Part shown: piece after piece, positions 7,754 to 16,981 of the stretch
Layout: the number at the start of each line of letters is the position of its first letter
How positions within the stretch are numbered: position 1 is the stretch's first letter
NCBI RefSeq assembly: GCF_025144145.1
Contig: NZ_CP083546.1
Location: forward strand, 1,008,501 to 1,072,500
DNA from: Leisingera sp. M658
GTDB lineage: Bacteria; Pseudomonadota; Alphaproteobacteria; Rhodobacterales; Rhodobacteraceae
Length of the DNA stretch: 64,000 nt
Direction: 5' to 3'
The notes under the pieces: generated by a model
Databases searched by the model: none
Told to the model about the DNA's origin: nothing
The model's input: the letters and a program-made list of their open reading frames with translations, nothing else
Program-made: the position numbers and the translations under genes

Positions 7754-8689
7754 CTAGGGGTGGGGGTGGGCGGCCAGGAATTGCTCCATATGGGTTTGCA
7801 GGAAACCGTCCTGTGCCAGCCCGTCTTCACCAATGGCAACCAGGCGGGTTTCCGGCGCACCGCGCCACAGGCCGTCCTTGTGGAATTCAATCCGCGAACC
7901 GACCTTTTGGAACACAATCCGGGTTTCCGGAAAATCCGCACAAAAAAGCACGCCTTTGGACCGGAACACGGAATTTGGCAGAGAGCCGAGTGCGGATTTG
8001 AAGCTGGCATAGCTGAAAGGCTCTTGCGCCGACCAGATTTGCGAGCGGAACCCTGCCGCAGGTCGCGATTGTGGAAGGACAGCGTTCTCCGGGTCATGCC
8101 GGCCAGTGTCCAAAAGAAACTGCACCGGCACTTGCCCGATGCTGGCCTCAAAGGCTGGCAGATTCGGGAACAGCCATCGCGCGCGGAAATCCGCAACCTG
8201 CTGCGGCTGCACCAGATCCGTCTTGGTCAGCACCGCGATATCGGCGGCCTCAATCTGCGCCTGCACCAGCTGCTGGCAGTTGTTCGACAGCACATCGGTG
8301 TTTTTGACATCCAGCAGAGTTACCACCGCATCCAAACGGGCATAGTTCCGCAGCTGGGGATAGCCGAAGACAGAAGCGATACGGCCGGGCTGAGAAACCC
8401 CGCTGGCCTCGATCAGCAGATACTCAGGCGAGTTGCCTGAGCGGAACAGGGCCTGGAGCTGCGCCACCATATCACTTTGGATCGAGCAGCAAACGCAGCC
8501 GTTCGACAGCTCCATCACCTCGCGCTCGCGCTTCAGGATCAGGTCGGCGTCAATATTGACCGCGCCGAAATCATTGACCAGCACGGTGATGTTCAGCCCG
8601 TGATCCCCCTGCAGCAGGGTGTTGATCAGAGTGGTTTTGCCAGAGCCGAGGAAGCCTGCGACGATGGTAACCGGAACGCGCGTGTCCAT
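7754..8689 (-). CDS. CobW/P47K-family GTPase (G3E metallochaperone)
   Basis: A full-length 311-residue protein. It has the P-loop GFLGSGKTT (12-20), the metal-binding CxCC motif of the COG0523 group (GCVCC, 64-68), the EASG switch region and a guanine-specificity TKTD motif near 155. The C-terminal CobW domain ends in FLAAHPHP. Proteins of this group are GTP-dependent metal chaperones. The ATG overlaps the stop of the upstream amidohydrolase by one base, so both are translated from one message. The neighbour is a metal-dependent amidohydrolase, so delivery of zinc or another metal to that enzyme is a reasonable guess. No Zur box was recognised. Confidence 0.85.
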   Translation of the reverse strand: MDTRVPVTIVAGFLGSGKTTLINTLLQGDHGLNITVLVNDFGAVNIDADLILKREREVMELSNGCVCCSIQSDMVAQLQALFRSGNSPEYLLIEASGVSQPGRIASVFGYPQLRNYARLDAVVTLLDVKNTDVLSNNCQQLVQAQIEAADIAVLTKTDLVQPQQVADFRARWLFPNLPAFEASIGQVPVQFLLDTGRHDPENAVLPQSRPAAGFRSQIWSAQEPFSYASFKSALGSLPNSVFRSKGVLFCADFPETRIVFQKVGSRIEFHKDGLWRGAPETRLVAIGEDGLAQDGFLQTHMEQFLAAHPHP

Positions 8690-10437
8690 CAGATGTCCAC
8701 CGGAGTGAAATCAGGCACCGGAGAGGTGATGCGGCTTTCAAAATCTGTGCCTTGCATCCAGCCCTTTGGGTCATGCACAATCTCGCCATCCACCATTGTC
8801 AGATGCACCTGCGATTTGTGCCAGTTGCCCTTGGCGTCAATCTCCAACAGGTTGCGGTCCAGGACGATCAGATCGGCGGTCTTGCCTGCGGTGATCGAAC
8901 CGGACACATCCTCGCAGCCCATCGCATAGGCGCCGTTGAGGGTCAGCATCCGGATCGCCTCTTGCGGGGTGATCGACCGGCCCAGTTTGCCCTCCATCTC
9001 CCCGCGCGGGTTTTCGCGGGTGACAAGCGTTTCGAACCCGAACCAAGGGTCGATGCTGCTGACCGGCCAATCGGTGCCCATTACGGTAACTCCGCCCGCA
9101 TCCAGCACGCCGCGCACGTTATAGGCCTCCTGCAGCCGCTCCCCGAAAGACGAGCGCGCACCGATGGTGAACTCCGACGGGAACCATCCCACCGGAGAGA
9201 ACTCGGCAATCACGTCCAGCTCAGCAAAACGGGCCAGATTGCCCTCGTCCAGCAGGGTGGAATGGGCGCATTGGTGGCGCATGCCACCCGAACCATTGCG
9301 GCGGCGGCATTCAGCTACTGCATCCAGGAAAATGTCCGAGGCGCCGTCGCCGGTACAATGGGCGATTACCCGGATCCGCTTGCGGTCCATCTCTGCCACC
9401 ATGTCGTAGATATGTTCGGGCGTCAGGTTCAGCGAGCCCTGCCAGGTCTTTTCGTTCGGCCATGGGGTGATCAAGTAAGAGGTGCGCGGCTCGGCAGTGC
9501 CGTCAAAGTGGAACTTCACGGCATTCGCATTCAGACGCTTGGAGCGGTAGTAATGCCGCTCGCCCGCCAGCAGCTCCCAGCGGCGGCGCACCGGGAAGAT
9601 GTCGTCTTGCCAGCTGATCGCGGCTTCGACCCGCACCGGCAGCTCACCCTCCAGATCAATGGCGCGCAGTGCGTCCAGCCGTCGTTCACAGACATGGACG
9701 TATTTGGTGGCCACCACACCGCGGGCGGACTGGAACCGGGCGCCCTCGCGGTAGGCACGGGTCAGAGCGTGCATCGGCGGCGGCGGCATCGCCGCCATGA
9801 TCAGCGCATAGGCCCCATCAACCAGAATGCCGTCCGGCTCGCCGGTCAGCGGGTCGCGCACGATGTAGCCGTTGTTGGGATCGACTGTGTCCTTGCTGAC
9901 GCCTGCCAGCTCCAGCGCCTTTGAGTTGGCCATGCAGCTGCCCCACATCCGGTCCATGATCGCAACCGGCCGGTCGGGGATAAAACTGTCGAGCCAGTCG
10001 CGCCCTGGCTTCAGCCCCGCCTTGCGGAAGGCGTAGTGGACGAAATGCTTGCCGAAAATCCACTCGCGGTCCGGGTTTTCGGTTGCATAGCGCAGGGTCG
10101 CCTCGCGCACCTGATCCGGGGAGGGCGTCTCCAGTCCCACGTCCAGATAGTCGGAGTATTTCGGCCCCAGAGCCAGATCCGGATGGGTGTGCATATCGTA
10201 CAGCCCCGGCATCGCAAAGGCGCCGTTCAGATCATGCACATGGGTGTAATCGGCAATCAGCGGCTCTATCTCGGCATTGCTGCCAACCGCCATGAACCGT
10301 CCGTGTTTGATTGCCACCGCCTCGGCCCAGGGCTGATCCTGATCAACGGTGTAAATCCGCCCGTTCCGCAGCACCATATCCGCCGCAGGCAGCCCTTCAG
10401 GTGTGTTGGTCGACCGGATTCCGACGCTCGAAACCAT
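8689..10437 (-). CDS. YtcJ-like metal-dependent amidohydrolase
   Basis: A 582-residue protein of the amidohydrolase superfamily, YtcJ type. Domains run from a small beta-sandwich (MVLRNGRIYTVD), through the first metal motif MHTHPDLALG and the central barrel with HCTGDGASDIFLDAV and AHSTLLDE, to GTDWPVSSIDPW and a C-terminal sandwich ending in KTADLIVLDRN. It probably hydrolyses an amide or N-acyl bond of a small cytosolic compound. The frame is open to 10473, but the ATG at 10437 has AGGA upstream and a normal N-terminus. It is divergent from the LysR gene. Its upstream region carries a 16-bp element shared exactly with the ABC transporter promoter, which suggests co-regulation and that the transporter brings in its substrate. 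The substrate is unknown. Confidence 0.8.
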   Translation of the reverse strand: MVSSVGIRSTNTPEGLPAADMVLRNGRIYTVDQDQPWAEAVAIKHGRFMAVGSNAEIEPLIADYTHVHDLNGAFAMPGLYDMHTHPDLALGPKYSDYLDVGLETPSPDQVREATLRYATENPDREWIFGKHFVHYAFRKAGLKPGRDWLDSFIPDRPVAIMDRMWGSCMANSKALELAGVSKDTVDPNNGYIVRDPLTGEPDGILVDGAYALIMAAMPPPPMHALTRAYREGARFQSARGVVATKYVHVCERRLDALRAIDLEGELPVRVEAAISWQDDIFPVRRRWELLAGERHYYRSKRLNANAVKFHFDGTAEPRTSYLITPWPNEKTWQGSLNLTPEHIYDMVAEMDRKRIRVIAHCTGDGASDIFLDAVAECRRRNGSGGMRHQCAHSTLLDEGNLARFAELDVIAEFSPVGWFPSEFTIGARSSFGERLQEAYNVRGVLDAGGVTVMGTDWPVSSIDPWFGFETLVTRENPRGEMEGKLGRSITPQEAIRMLTLNGAYAMGCEDVSGSITAGKTADLIVLDRNLLEIDAKGNWHKSQVHLTMVDGEIVHDPKGWMQGTDFESRITSPVPDFTPVDI

Positions 10438-10521
10438 GCTAATTGTCCTTTTCCTGTCCTGGGCCCGCACCACACCGGCATGCGGCTGCCCTGTCCGAAC
10501 ACAGTAAGAACGCAGGATTTC

Positions 10522-10537
10522 TCACGTCAAATGAAAG
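10522..10537 (-). promoter_or_regulatory. Promoter element upstream of the amidohydrolase, copy 1
   Basis: On the minus strand this reads CTTTCATTTGACGTGA, identical over 16 bases to 11591-11606 on the plus strand, and it sits about 85 bases before the amidohydrolase ATG. TTGACG may be a -35 hexamer, with TTACTG 17 bases later. The flanking GGAATTTC/GGAAATTA is also similar, so an activator or repressor site overlapping the -35 is likely. The LysR protein encoded between the two copies is the obvious candidate. Confidence 0.55.
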
Positions 10538-10606
10538 AAATTCCGCTGCATTTAAAAATTTTTCTCATGTAACATGCCCGAAACCCTGCTTAGAGAGGTC
10601 CCGAAC

Positions 10607-11545
10607 ATGGGTAGCATGGCCGAAAGAGACGCAAGCGATGCGCGCCGGGTCTACCCGTCGATGACCGCGCTCAGGATGCTGGAGGCGGTGTCGCGGCTGG
10701 GCAGCCTGCACAAGGCGTCTGAGGCGATGTTTGTGACCCCCAGCGCGGTTTCGCATCAGCTGCGAAATCTGGAACAAATGCTGGGTGTCAAACTGATCAG
10801 CCGTGCGGGCCGCAAAGTGGAGCTGACCTCAGCCGGCAACCGCTATGTGCAGGACATCCGCAAGGCGCTGGAGATCGTCGAACGCGCCAACGCTCCACTG
10901 GGCGGCAGCGAACCCTTCGGACCCTTGCGGATCAACTGTGCGTCAGGTCTCGGCAGCTATTGGCTCGCGTACCACATCACCGAGTTCCTGGACCTCTTTC
11001 CCAACATAGACCTGGAAATCACCAACGAGACCGATCGCAGCGATATCCTCAACGATCAATCTGATTTCTCGATCATCTACGGCGACGGCGCCTGGCCGGG
11101 CAAGCACGTCCAGCACCTGTTCACCCCACGCGCTTTCCCAGTCTGTTCGCCCGCCTTCCTTGAGCGCCACGGCCGCATCCGTACGCCCGAGGATCTGGTG
11201 AAACTGCCGCTACTGCACCACCGCAATCAAAGCGATTGGGTGGTCTGGCTGTCTGCCGCCAGCAAGAAGAGCTTTGAGTTGAGCAAGGGCATCATGTTCT
11301 CGGACGTGACCCAAAATATCAACGCAGCTATTGCCGGAGCCGGGATAGCCATCGGGGACGACATCCTGGGCCGCCACGCGCTGAGCGAGGGTAAGCTGGT
11401 ACGCCTGTTTGACACCGATATTCGCGGCCCCCACGCCTATTACATCGTTACCCAGAAAGAGCGGATGGAACGCCGGGTTTGCCAGCTGGCGATCGACTGG
11501 CTGTCGCGCTGGTTCCAGGAATACACACTGCAAACGCAGAGTTAG
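10607..11545 (+). CDS. LysR-family transcriptional regulator (GcvA-like)
   Basis: The protein has an N-terminal winged-helix domain (SMTALRMLEAVSRLGS, then AVSHQLRNLEQMLG) and a C-terminal substrate-binding domain with NINAAIAGAGIAIGD, as in the GcvA subgroup. An upstream ATG at 10574 is in frame, but the ATG at 10607 has GAGAGG eight bases before it and is preferred. The gene is divergent from the amidohydrolase and directly upstream of the ABC operon. Together with the repeated promoter element this makes it the likely local regulator of both. Confidence 0.85.
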   Translation: MGSMAERDASDARRVYPSMTALRMLEAVSRLGSLHKASEAMFVTPSAVSHQLRNLEQMLGVKLISRAGRKVELTSAGNRYVQDIRKALEIVERANAPLGGSEPFGPLRINCASGLGSYWLAYHITEFLDLFPNIDLEITNETDRSDILNDQSDFSIIYGDGAWPGKHVQHLFTPRAFPVCSPAFLERHGRIRTPEDLVKLPLLHHRNQSDWVVWLSAASKKSFELSKGIMFSDVTQNINAAIAGAGIAIGDDILGRHALSEGKLVRLFDTDIRGPHAYYIVTQKERMERRVCQLAIDWLSRWFQEYTLQTQS

Positions 11546-11590
11546 CCATACGCAAATTCATGAGAAAATCTCAATTTAACACGGAAATTA

Positions 11591-11606
11591 CTTTCATTTG
11601 ACGTGA
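11591..11606 (+). promoter_or_regulatory. Promoter element upstream of the ABC operon, copy 2
   Basis: CTTTCATTTGACGTGA, an exact inverted copy of 10522-10537 in the same orientation relative to its downstream gene, 57 bases before the ATPase ATG. TTGACG plus AATCCT with a 17-base spacer would be the promoter. Confidence 0.55.
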
Positions 11607-11663
11607 AAAAAACTGACTGCAATCCTTTCGCCAATGCTCAGGGCCTTACCGGGGCCAGGAACG

Positions 11664-12746
11664 ATGGGGAGCCAGTCAGTGTCACAAATCGCGGCCAGCA
11701 GCATCTGCAAGTCCTATGGCAACTTCAAGGCTCTGCATGATGTCAGCATGGAGATCAACAAAGGCGAGTTCCTGACCTTTCTCGGCCCCTCCGGTTCCGG
11801 CAAGACCACTTTTCTGATGATTCTTGCAGGCTTTACCGAACAAACGTCCGGCCAATTGATGAAAGACGGCCGGGATATCAGCGCAATGGTAGCAGAAGAG
11901 CGCAATTTCGGCATGGTGTTCCAGGGTTACGCGCTGTTTCCGCATATGACCGTCTGGCAGAACGTCGACTACCCCCTGCGGGTGCGCAAGATGGGCAGCG
12001 CCGAGCGCAAACAGAAAGTCGGGCGGATCATCGAGACGGTGGGCCTCGCAGAACATGCACACAAAAAACCTTCGCAACTGTCAGGCGGCCAGCAACAGCG
12101 GGTGGCGCTGGCGCGCTCGCTGGTGTTCCAGCCGGATGTGCTGCTGCTGGATGAGCCGCTCTCGGCGCTCGACCGCAACCTGCGCGAACAGATGCAAAGC
12201 GAGCTGAAGCGGGTGCATGAGGAGACCGGCACCACCTTTGTCTTTGTCACCCACGACCAGGGCGAGGCGCTGGCGATGTCCGACAAGATCGCCATTTTCA
12301 ATAGGGGCCGGCTGATGCAGCTGGACTCGCCTGACCGGATCTACAACGCGCCGGACTCGCGCTTCGTCGCGGAATTCCTGGGCCAGATCAACATTTTCCC
12401 GGTGGCGAACCCCGGCATGGACGGTAGCCTCTTGCGCGGCAACCTGGACGGCACGACGCTTTCGGCCGCCAATCCGGGAAACCGCGTGAACGGCACCGTC
12501 AACATCGCCGTGCGGCCTGAACACATGACACTCAGCTCCGAGCGCCCCGCGGATCAGGCCAATGTGCTGTCCGCCAAGGTGATCCAGACCACCTATCAGG
12601 GCTCGCACAGCGACCTGGTGCTGCAGACGCCGCAAGGCCACAGCATCAGCGCCTCCACCCACAACGCCAGTGGCGTGCTGCCCCGCGTTGGCAGCGATCT
12701 GTGGGTCGGCTGGTCGCCCGAAAACACCATCGTGATTGCCGACTAA
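11664..12746 (+). CDS. ABC transporter ATPase, PotA-like
   Basis: About 360 residues. Walker A is GPSGSGKTT (41-49), followed by the Q-loop VFQGYALFPH, the signature LSGGQQQRVALARSL and Walker B VLLLDEPLSALD, with the switch His in FVTHDQGEA. The C-terminal 120 residues form a TOBE-type regulatory domain (NIAVRPEHM). This is the spermidine/putrescine/Fe(III) (CUT1-like) importer class. The ATG at 11664 is taken over 11634 because it gives the normal N-terminus. First gene of a five-gene operon with the binding protein, two permeases and an FAD dehydrogenase. Confidence 0.9.
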   Translation: MGSQSVSQIAASSICKSYGNFKALHDVSMEINKGEFLTFLGPSGSGKTTFLMILAGFTEQTSGQLMKDGRDISAMVAEERNFGMVFQGYALFPHMTVWQNVDYPLRVRKMGSAERKQKVGRIIETVGLAEHAHKKPSQLSGGQQQRVALARSLVFQPDVLLLDEPLSALDRNLREQMQSELKRVHEETGTTFVFVTHDQGEALAMSDKIAIFNRGRLMQLDSPDRIYNAPDSRFVAEFLGQINIFPVANPGMDGSLLRGNLDGTTLSAANPGNRVNGTVNIAVRPEHMTLSSERPADQANVLSAKVIQTTYQGSHSDLVLQTPQGHSISASTHNASGVLPRVGSDLWVGWSPENTIVIAD

Positions 12747-12812
12747 CAAGATCCGGGCCGCACCGCCCCGGGCGGCGGATGGACCCGGCAGAAAATGACC
12801 AGGGAGGATACC

Positions 12813-13916
12813 ATGAACAACTTTCAACGAGACTGCTGCGAGCTATTGGCTGAGCGCTTCCGCAACGGCAAACTGGATCGCCGCGGCTTTCTGACCGGGC
12901 TGGTGGCACTGGGTGCCGCCACTGTAGCCGCGCCTGGGGCCCGTGCTGCGGGCCAGGAACTGGTGGTGGTCAACTGGGGCGGCGACGCGATTGACGCGTA
13001 CTCCGCAGCCTTTGCCGAAGCCTATGAAGCCGCCACCGGCAACAAGTTGAAAATCGACGGCTCCGGCCCGCTCGAAGGCTCGATGAAGACTCAGTTCGAA
13101 AGCAATTCGGTCCGCTGGGACGTCTGCGACGCGGAACCCTATTCCGCGATCCGCCTGGGCCGCGAAGGCATGATGGAGAAAATTGATTACTCCATTGTCG
13201 ATCGCAGCAAGATCGAACCGGGCTTTGACGGTGAATTCTACGTTCCTTCCTATTTCTACAGCAACGTCATCACCTATGACGCCGCCCGCTTCGGCGATGA
13301 CGCGCCCAGCACCTGGGGCGATTTCTGGAACATGGAGAAGTACCCGGGCAAGCGCACCCTCTACAAATGGATGACCGGAGTGCTGGAGGCCGCGTTGCTG
13401 GCCGATGGCGTTGCACCTGCCGAGCTTTATCCGCTGGATGTGGACCGCGCGCTGGCCAAGATCGAGGTGCTGAAGCCGCATATCGTCAGCTTCTGGTCCT
13501 CCGGCGCCGAAAGTCAGCAGCTGTTGCGCGACGGCGAGGCCTCGATGGGCCTGCTGTGGCACACCCGCGCGAACCTAACCAAACAGGACACCGAGGGCGA
13601 GGTCGACTGGACCTTTGATCAGGGTCTGGTGTCGCCCTCTGGCTGGACTGTGATCAAGGGCAACCCGGCCGGGCTCAAGGCTGCAATGGAGTTCATCGCC
13701 CTGGCCCAAAATCCGGACAATCAGGTGACCCTGCTGAACGAGCTGGGCAACGGCCCAGCCAACCCTGCCGCCCATGCGCTGGTGTCGGAAGAGATGAAGC
13801 CTGTGGATGCCAGTTCGAAGGAGAACCTGGAGCGTCAGATCGTGCTGCAGGCGGAATGGTATGCCGACCACTACGGCACCGCACTGGATAAATACCTGGC
13901 CTTGGTCAGCAGCTAA
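12813..13916 (+). CDS. Periplasmic binding protein, PotD-like, with twin-arginine-type leader
   Basis: A 367-residue extracellular solute-binding protein. The leader is long, with RRGFLTGLVALGAATVAAP and an ARA cleavage site, so Tat export is likely. The mature part starts ELVVVNWGGDAIDAY, typical of family 1 polyamine-type binding proteins, and has WDVCDAEPYSAIRLG and SGWTVIKGNP segments. The ATG at 12813 follows GGGAGGA; an upstream in-frame ATG at 12795 is less likely. The ligand cannot be read from the sequence; a nitrogenous compound processed by the nearby amidohydrolase and dehydrogenase would fit. Confidence 0.88.
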   Translation: MNNFQRDCCELLAERFRNGKLDRRGFLTGLVALGAATVAAPGARAAGQELVVVNWGGDAIDAYSAAFAEAYEAATGNKLKIDGSGPLEGSMKTQFESNSVRWDVCDAEPYSAIRLGREGMMEKIDYSIVDRSKIEPGFDGEFYVPSYFYSNVITYDAARFGDDAPSTWGDFWNMEKYPGKRTLYKWMTGVLEAALLADGVAPAELYPLDVDRALAKIEVLKPHIVSFWSSGAESQQLLRDGEASMGLLWHTRANLTKQDTEGEVDWTFDQGLVSPSGWTVIKGNPAGLKAAMEFIALAQNPDNQVTLLNELGNGPANPAAHALVSEEMKPVDASSKENLERQIVLQAEWYADHYGTALDKYLALVSS

Positions 13917-13938
13917 GCACTCGGGGAGGGGCAGCAGG

Positions 13939-14766
13939 ATGGCCGCACGGCTCAATATACACACCATAGCCATGTGGCTGCTGCCCGCCCTGTTCCTGGC
14001 GGTCTATCTCGCGCCGCTCTTGGGCGTCTTCGGCTGGTCTGTCTCTCGGCCCGAGCCGGGCGCGGAGAACTATGTGCGGATGCTGACCGACGCCGATGCG
14101 CTCAACATAATGCTGCGCACCGCGCGGGTCTGCATTCTGGTCACCGGCATCTCGGTTCTGCTTGCCTATCTTATGGCCTACCACTGGGTCTTCGGCTCGC
14201 CCGCCCGCAAGCTTTTCATGGAGCTTTGCATCTTTATCCCCTTCTGGATCTCAGTACTGATCCGCGCCTTCGGCTGGGTGGTGATCCTGCGCAACAAGGG
14301 CATTCTGAATGAAACATTGCTGTCCATTGGCGCCATTACTGAGCCGCTCACACTGGTCAGGACCGAGCTTTCGGTGATCCTGGGCATGGTGCATTTCCTT
14401 GTGCCCTTCGCGGTTTTCCCGATTGCCTCGGTGATGCGCCAGATTGACTCACGGGTGCTCCTCGCCTCGCGCGGCATGGGCGCTAATCCCGCCTTCACCT
14501 TCTGGAACGTGTTCCTGCCGCTCACCATTCCCGGCGTCCTCGCCTCGGTGATCATCGTCTTTGTCTTTGCCCTTGGCTTCTTCATCACCCCGGCGATCCT
14601 CGGTGGCGGCAAAATCGTGATGATTGCGGAATACATCTACATCCAGATGTTCCAGACATCGAACTGGGGCTTTGGCGCCGCGCTCAGCATCGGGGTGCTG
14701 GCCGTGGTCGCGGCAATGGCGGGCCTGCTGTTCAGGGTCATCCGTCCGGAAAGGCTGGTCAAATGA
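13939..14766 (+). CDS. ABC transporter permease, PotB-like
   Basis: 275 residues with about six hydrophobic segments, beginning LNIHTIAMWLLPALFLAVY. The cytoplasmic EAA loop region is SRGMGANPAFTFWNVFLPLTIP. GGGGAGGGG precedes the ATG at 13939; the longer frame from 13807 only overlaps the binding protein gene. It overlaps the next permease by four bases (ATGA). Confidence 0.88.
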   Translation: MAARLNIHTIAMWLLPALFLAVYLAPLLGVFGWSVSRPEPGAENYVRMLTDADALNIMLRTARVCILVTGISVLLAYLMAYHWVFGSPARKLFMELCIFIPFWISVLIRAFGWVVILRNKGILNETLLSIGAITEPLTLVRTELSVILGMVHFLVPFAVFPIASVMRQIDSRVLLASRGMGANPAFTFWNVFLPLTIPGVLASVIIVFVFALGFFITPAILGGGKIVMIAEYIYIQMFQTSNWGFGAALSIGVLAVVAAMAGLLFRVIRPERLVK

Positions 14767-15566
14767 TGCGCAAGCCCCTGAACCTGCAAGGCTGGCTGCT
14801 GAAACTTGCCGCCGTCCTCACCGGCCTCTTCATGCTGATGCCGCTGATGGCTGTGATCCCGGTCTCCTTCACCCCCAAGCGGTTCCTGTCTCTGCCAAAG
14901 GGCGACTGGTCCCTGCGCCACTATCAGGCGCTGATGACGGATGAGGCCTGGCTGGCAAGCATATCCGACAGCGTACTGGTGGCTCTGGCCAGCAGCGTGA
15001 TCGCCACGGTTCTAGCCACCGCTTTTGCCTTGGGCCTTTGGTTCCGCCAGCCGCGCTATGGCGGGGCGCTGGTGGGGCTGGCGCTGTTGCCAATGGCGGT
15101 GCCTCCGGTGGTCTCGGCGGTAATCATCTACTTCCTGCAAGCGCGCATCGGCCTGATCGATACCTATGCGGGGCTGATCCTGACCCATGTGATCATGGTG
15201 ACGCCCTTTGCGGTGATCGTGATGCTGACCGCTACCTCGCGCCTCGACAAGTCGCTTGAGCTCGCTTCGCGCAACCTCGGCGCCTCGCGGATGCAGACCA
15301 CCTTTTGGGTGGTACTGCCGAACCTCAAATTTGGGCTGTTCTCGGCCTGGTTCCTTAGCCTGGTGCTATCCTGGGAGGAGATCGCCGTCACCCTGTTTGT
15401 CAGCGGCATCGACGTGATCACCTTGCCGAAACGGATCTGGGACGGGCTGCGCCTGAACGTGGACCCGATCATCGCCGCAGTTTCGGTGATCCTGATGGTG
15501 CTGACCACCATCGCCATTGTCGCCAAGACCCTGCACGAGCACCACAAAGGCAAATCCGGCAGCTAA
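14763..15566 (+). CDS. ABC transporter permease, PotC-like
   Basis: 267 residues with six predicted membrane spans. The EAA loop is ASRNLGASRMQTTFWVVLPNL. It forms the inner-membrane channel with the preceding permease; the ATGA overlap shows coupled translation. Confidence 0.88.
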   Translation: MMRKPLNLQGWLLKLAAVLTGLFMLMPLMAVIPVSFTPKRFLSLPKGDWSLRHYQALMTDEAWLASISDSVLVALASSVIATVLATAFALGLWFRQPRYGGALVGLALLPMAVPPVVSAVIIYFLQARIGLIDTYAGLILTHVIMVTPFAVIVMLTATSRLDKSLELASRNLGASRMQTTFWVVLPNLKFGLFSAWFLSLVLSWEEIAVTLFVSGIDVITLPKRIWDGLRLNVDPIIAAVSVILMVLTTIAIVAKTLHEHHKGKSGS

Positions 15567-15592
15567 GACCGGCACAATCGAAGGTACCCCTG

Positions 15593-16981
15593 ATGGACAT
15601 CAATCAGATTTCCGAGCTGTTCACCCTGGTGACCGGCGCCCAGAATGTGATCACCGGCGAGCGGCTCGCCCTGCGAAACACCGGCTATTGCGCCGCGAGC
15701 TACGATGGTGGCGTGCTGCTCACGCCGGGTTCGGCGCAGGAAGTCAGCGGGATTTGCCGGCTGGCCGCTGACAACGGGCTGACCATTGTTCCGCAAGGCG
15801 GGCTGACCGGGCTGGTTCAGGGCACAGCCACCGCATCCGGGCAGGTGGCTTTATCACTGGAAAAGATGAACCGCATTCTGGATCTTGACCCGGTGCAAGG
15901 CGTTGTTACCGCCGAGGCCGGCGTCACCCTGCAGCAGGTAATCGACGCCGCCGAGCCCCTCGGCCTCGCCCCCGGTGTCGACCTGCCGTCGCGCGGCAGC
16001 TGCACCCTGGGCGGCATCGCCTCGACTAATGCCGGTGGGATCCAGGCGATCCGTTACGGCATGGCGCGGGACAACATCCTGGGGCTGGAGGCGGTGCTGG
16101 CCGACGGCACGCTCCTTGACCTCAGCAACACCCTGCTCAAGAACAACGCAGGCTATGACCTGAAACAGCTGTTCATCGGCTCAGAAGGCACGCTGGGCAT
16201 CATCACCAAACTCACCCTGCGCCTGCACAGCCGCCCGTCCTCGGTGCAAACTGCGCTGATCGGCTGCGCCGGAACCGAAGATCTGTTCCAAGTGCTGGCC
16301 AGCGCCCGTAAGGTCTTTGGAGGCAGCCTCTTGTCATTTGAAGCTATGTGGCCGGAGTTCTTCACCCAAATCGCCACACATTTGGGCACCGGCCTGGTGT
16401 CACCAGATTGCGGCATCTACGGAGTGATTGAGACAGGTCATTGGGGCGATGTAGGGCAGGACGACACCCTCACGGCCTTCCTGGCACAATGTTACGAAAA
16501 CGGCATCCTGCTGGACGGTGTCGCCGCCCAATCCGAATCCCAGCGCCGAACCATTTGGCAACTGCGCGAGGACGCAGACGTGATTGAAAGCCGCAAGGGG
16601 CCCTGCCTGTCCTATGACGTCGGCCTCTGCCTCAGCGATATCCCGGGCTATGTCGAACAGCTGCAAGAACAGATCGCCCGGGAATGCCCGGGTGTCGGCT
16701 GCTATGTCTTCGGCCACATGGGCGACGGCAACCTGCACATCATGGCGGGCCCCGCCCCTGACCCCGCCAGCCACGCCGCAATTGACGGTGCGATCTACGG
16801 CGTGCTGCAGCAGTTCCCTGGCACCACGGTTTCGGCAGAACACGGCATCGGACTGGAAAAACGCGCTCAGCTGCCGCTTAGCCGCCCCGCACCAGCTCTT
16901 GCGGCCATGCGACGGCTAAAGACAACGTTTGACCCCCAACTTATGCTCAACCCCTTCAAGGTATTTTTAGATCTATCCTAG
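15593..16981 (+). CDS. FAD-linked oxidase, GlcD/D-2-hydroxyacid dehydrogenase type
   Basis: 462 residues of the vanillyl-alcohol oxidase-type flavoenzyme family. An FAD-binding PCMH domain has VPQGGLTGLVQGT, LPSRGSCTLGGIASTNAGG and KNNAGYDLKQLFIGSEGTLG. A C-terminal oxidase domain has VFGHMGDGNLHI and AEHGIGLEK. These enzymes oxidise D-2-hydroxy acids (glycolate, lactate, 2-hydroxyglutarate and others) and pass electrons to the respiratory chain or an ETF. It lies 26 bases after the permease, so it probably acts on the imported compound or its breakdown product. Confidence 0.85.
   Translation: MDINQISELFTLVTGAQNVITGERLALRNTGYCAASYDGGVLLTPGSAQEVSGICRLAADNGLTIVPQGGLTGLVQGTATASGQVALSLEKMNRILDLDPVQGVVTAEAGVTLQQVIDAAEPLGLAPGVDLPSRGSCTLGGIASTNAGGIQAIRYGMARDNILGLEAVLADGTLLDLSNTLLKNNAGYDLKQLFIGSEGTLGIITKLTLRLHSRPSSVQTALIGCAGTEDLFQVLASARKVFGGSLLSFEAMWPEFFTQIATHLGTGLVSPDCGIYGVIETGHWGDVGQDDTLTAFLAQCYENGILLDGVAAQSESQRRTIWQLREDADVIESRKGPCLSYDVGLCLSDIPGYVEQLQEQIARECPGVGCYVFGHMGDGNLHIMAGPAPDPASHAAIDGAIYGVLQQFPGTTVSAEHGIGLEKRAQLPLSRPAPALAAMRRLKTTFDPQLMLNPFKVFLDLS

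Noticed and set aside
8752-9924. A 390-codon plus-strand frame opposite the amidohydrolase.
   Set aside because: No ribosome site and no motif; the minus-strand amidohydrolase is complete.
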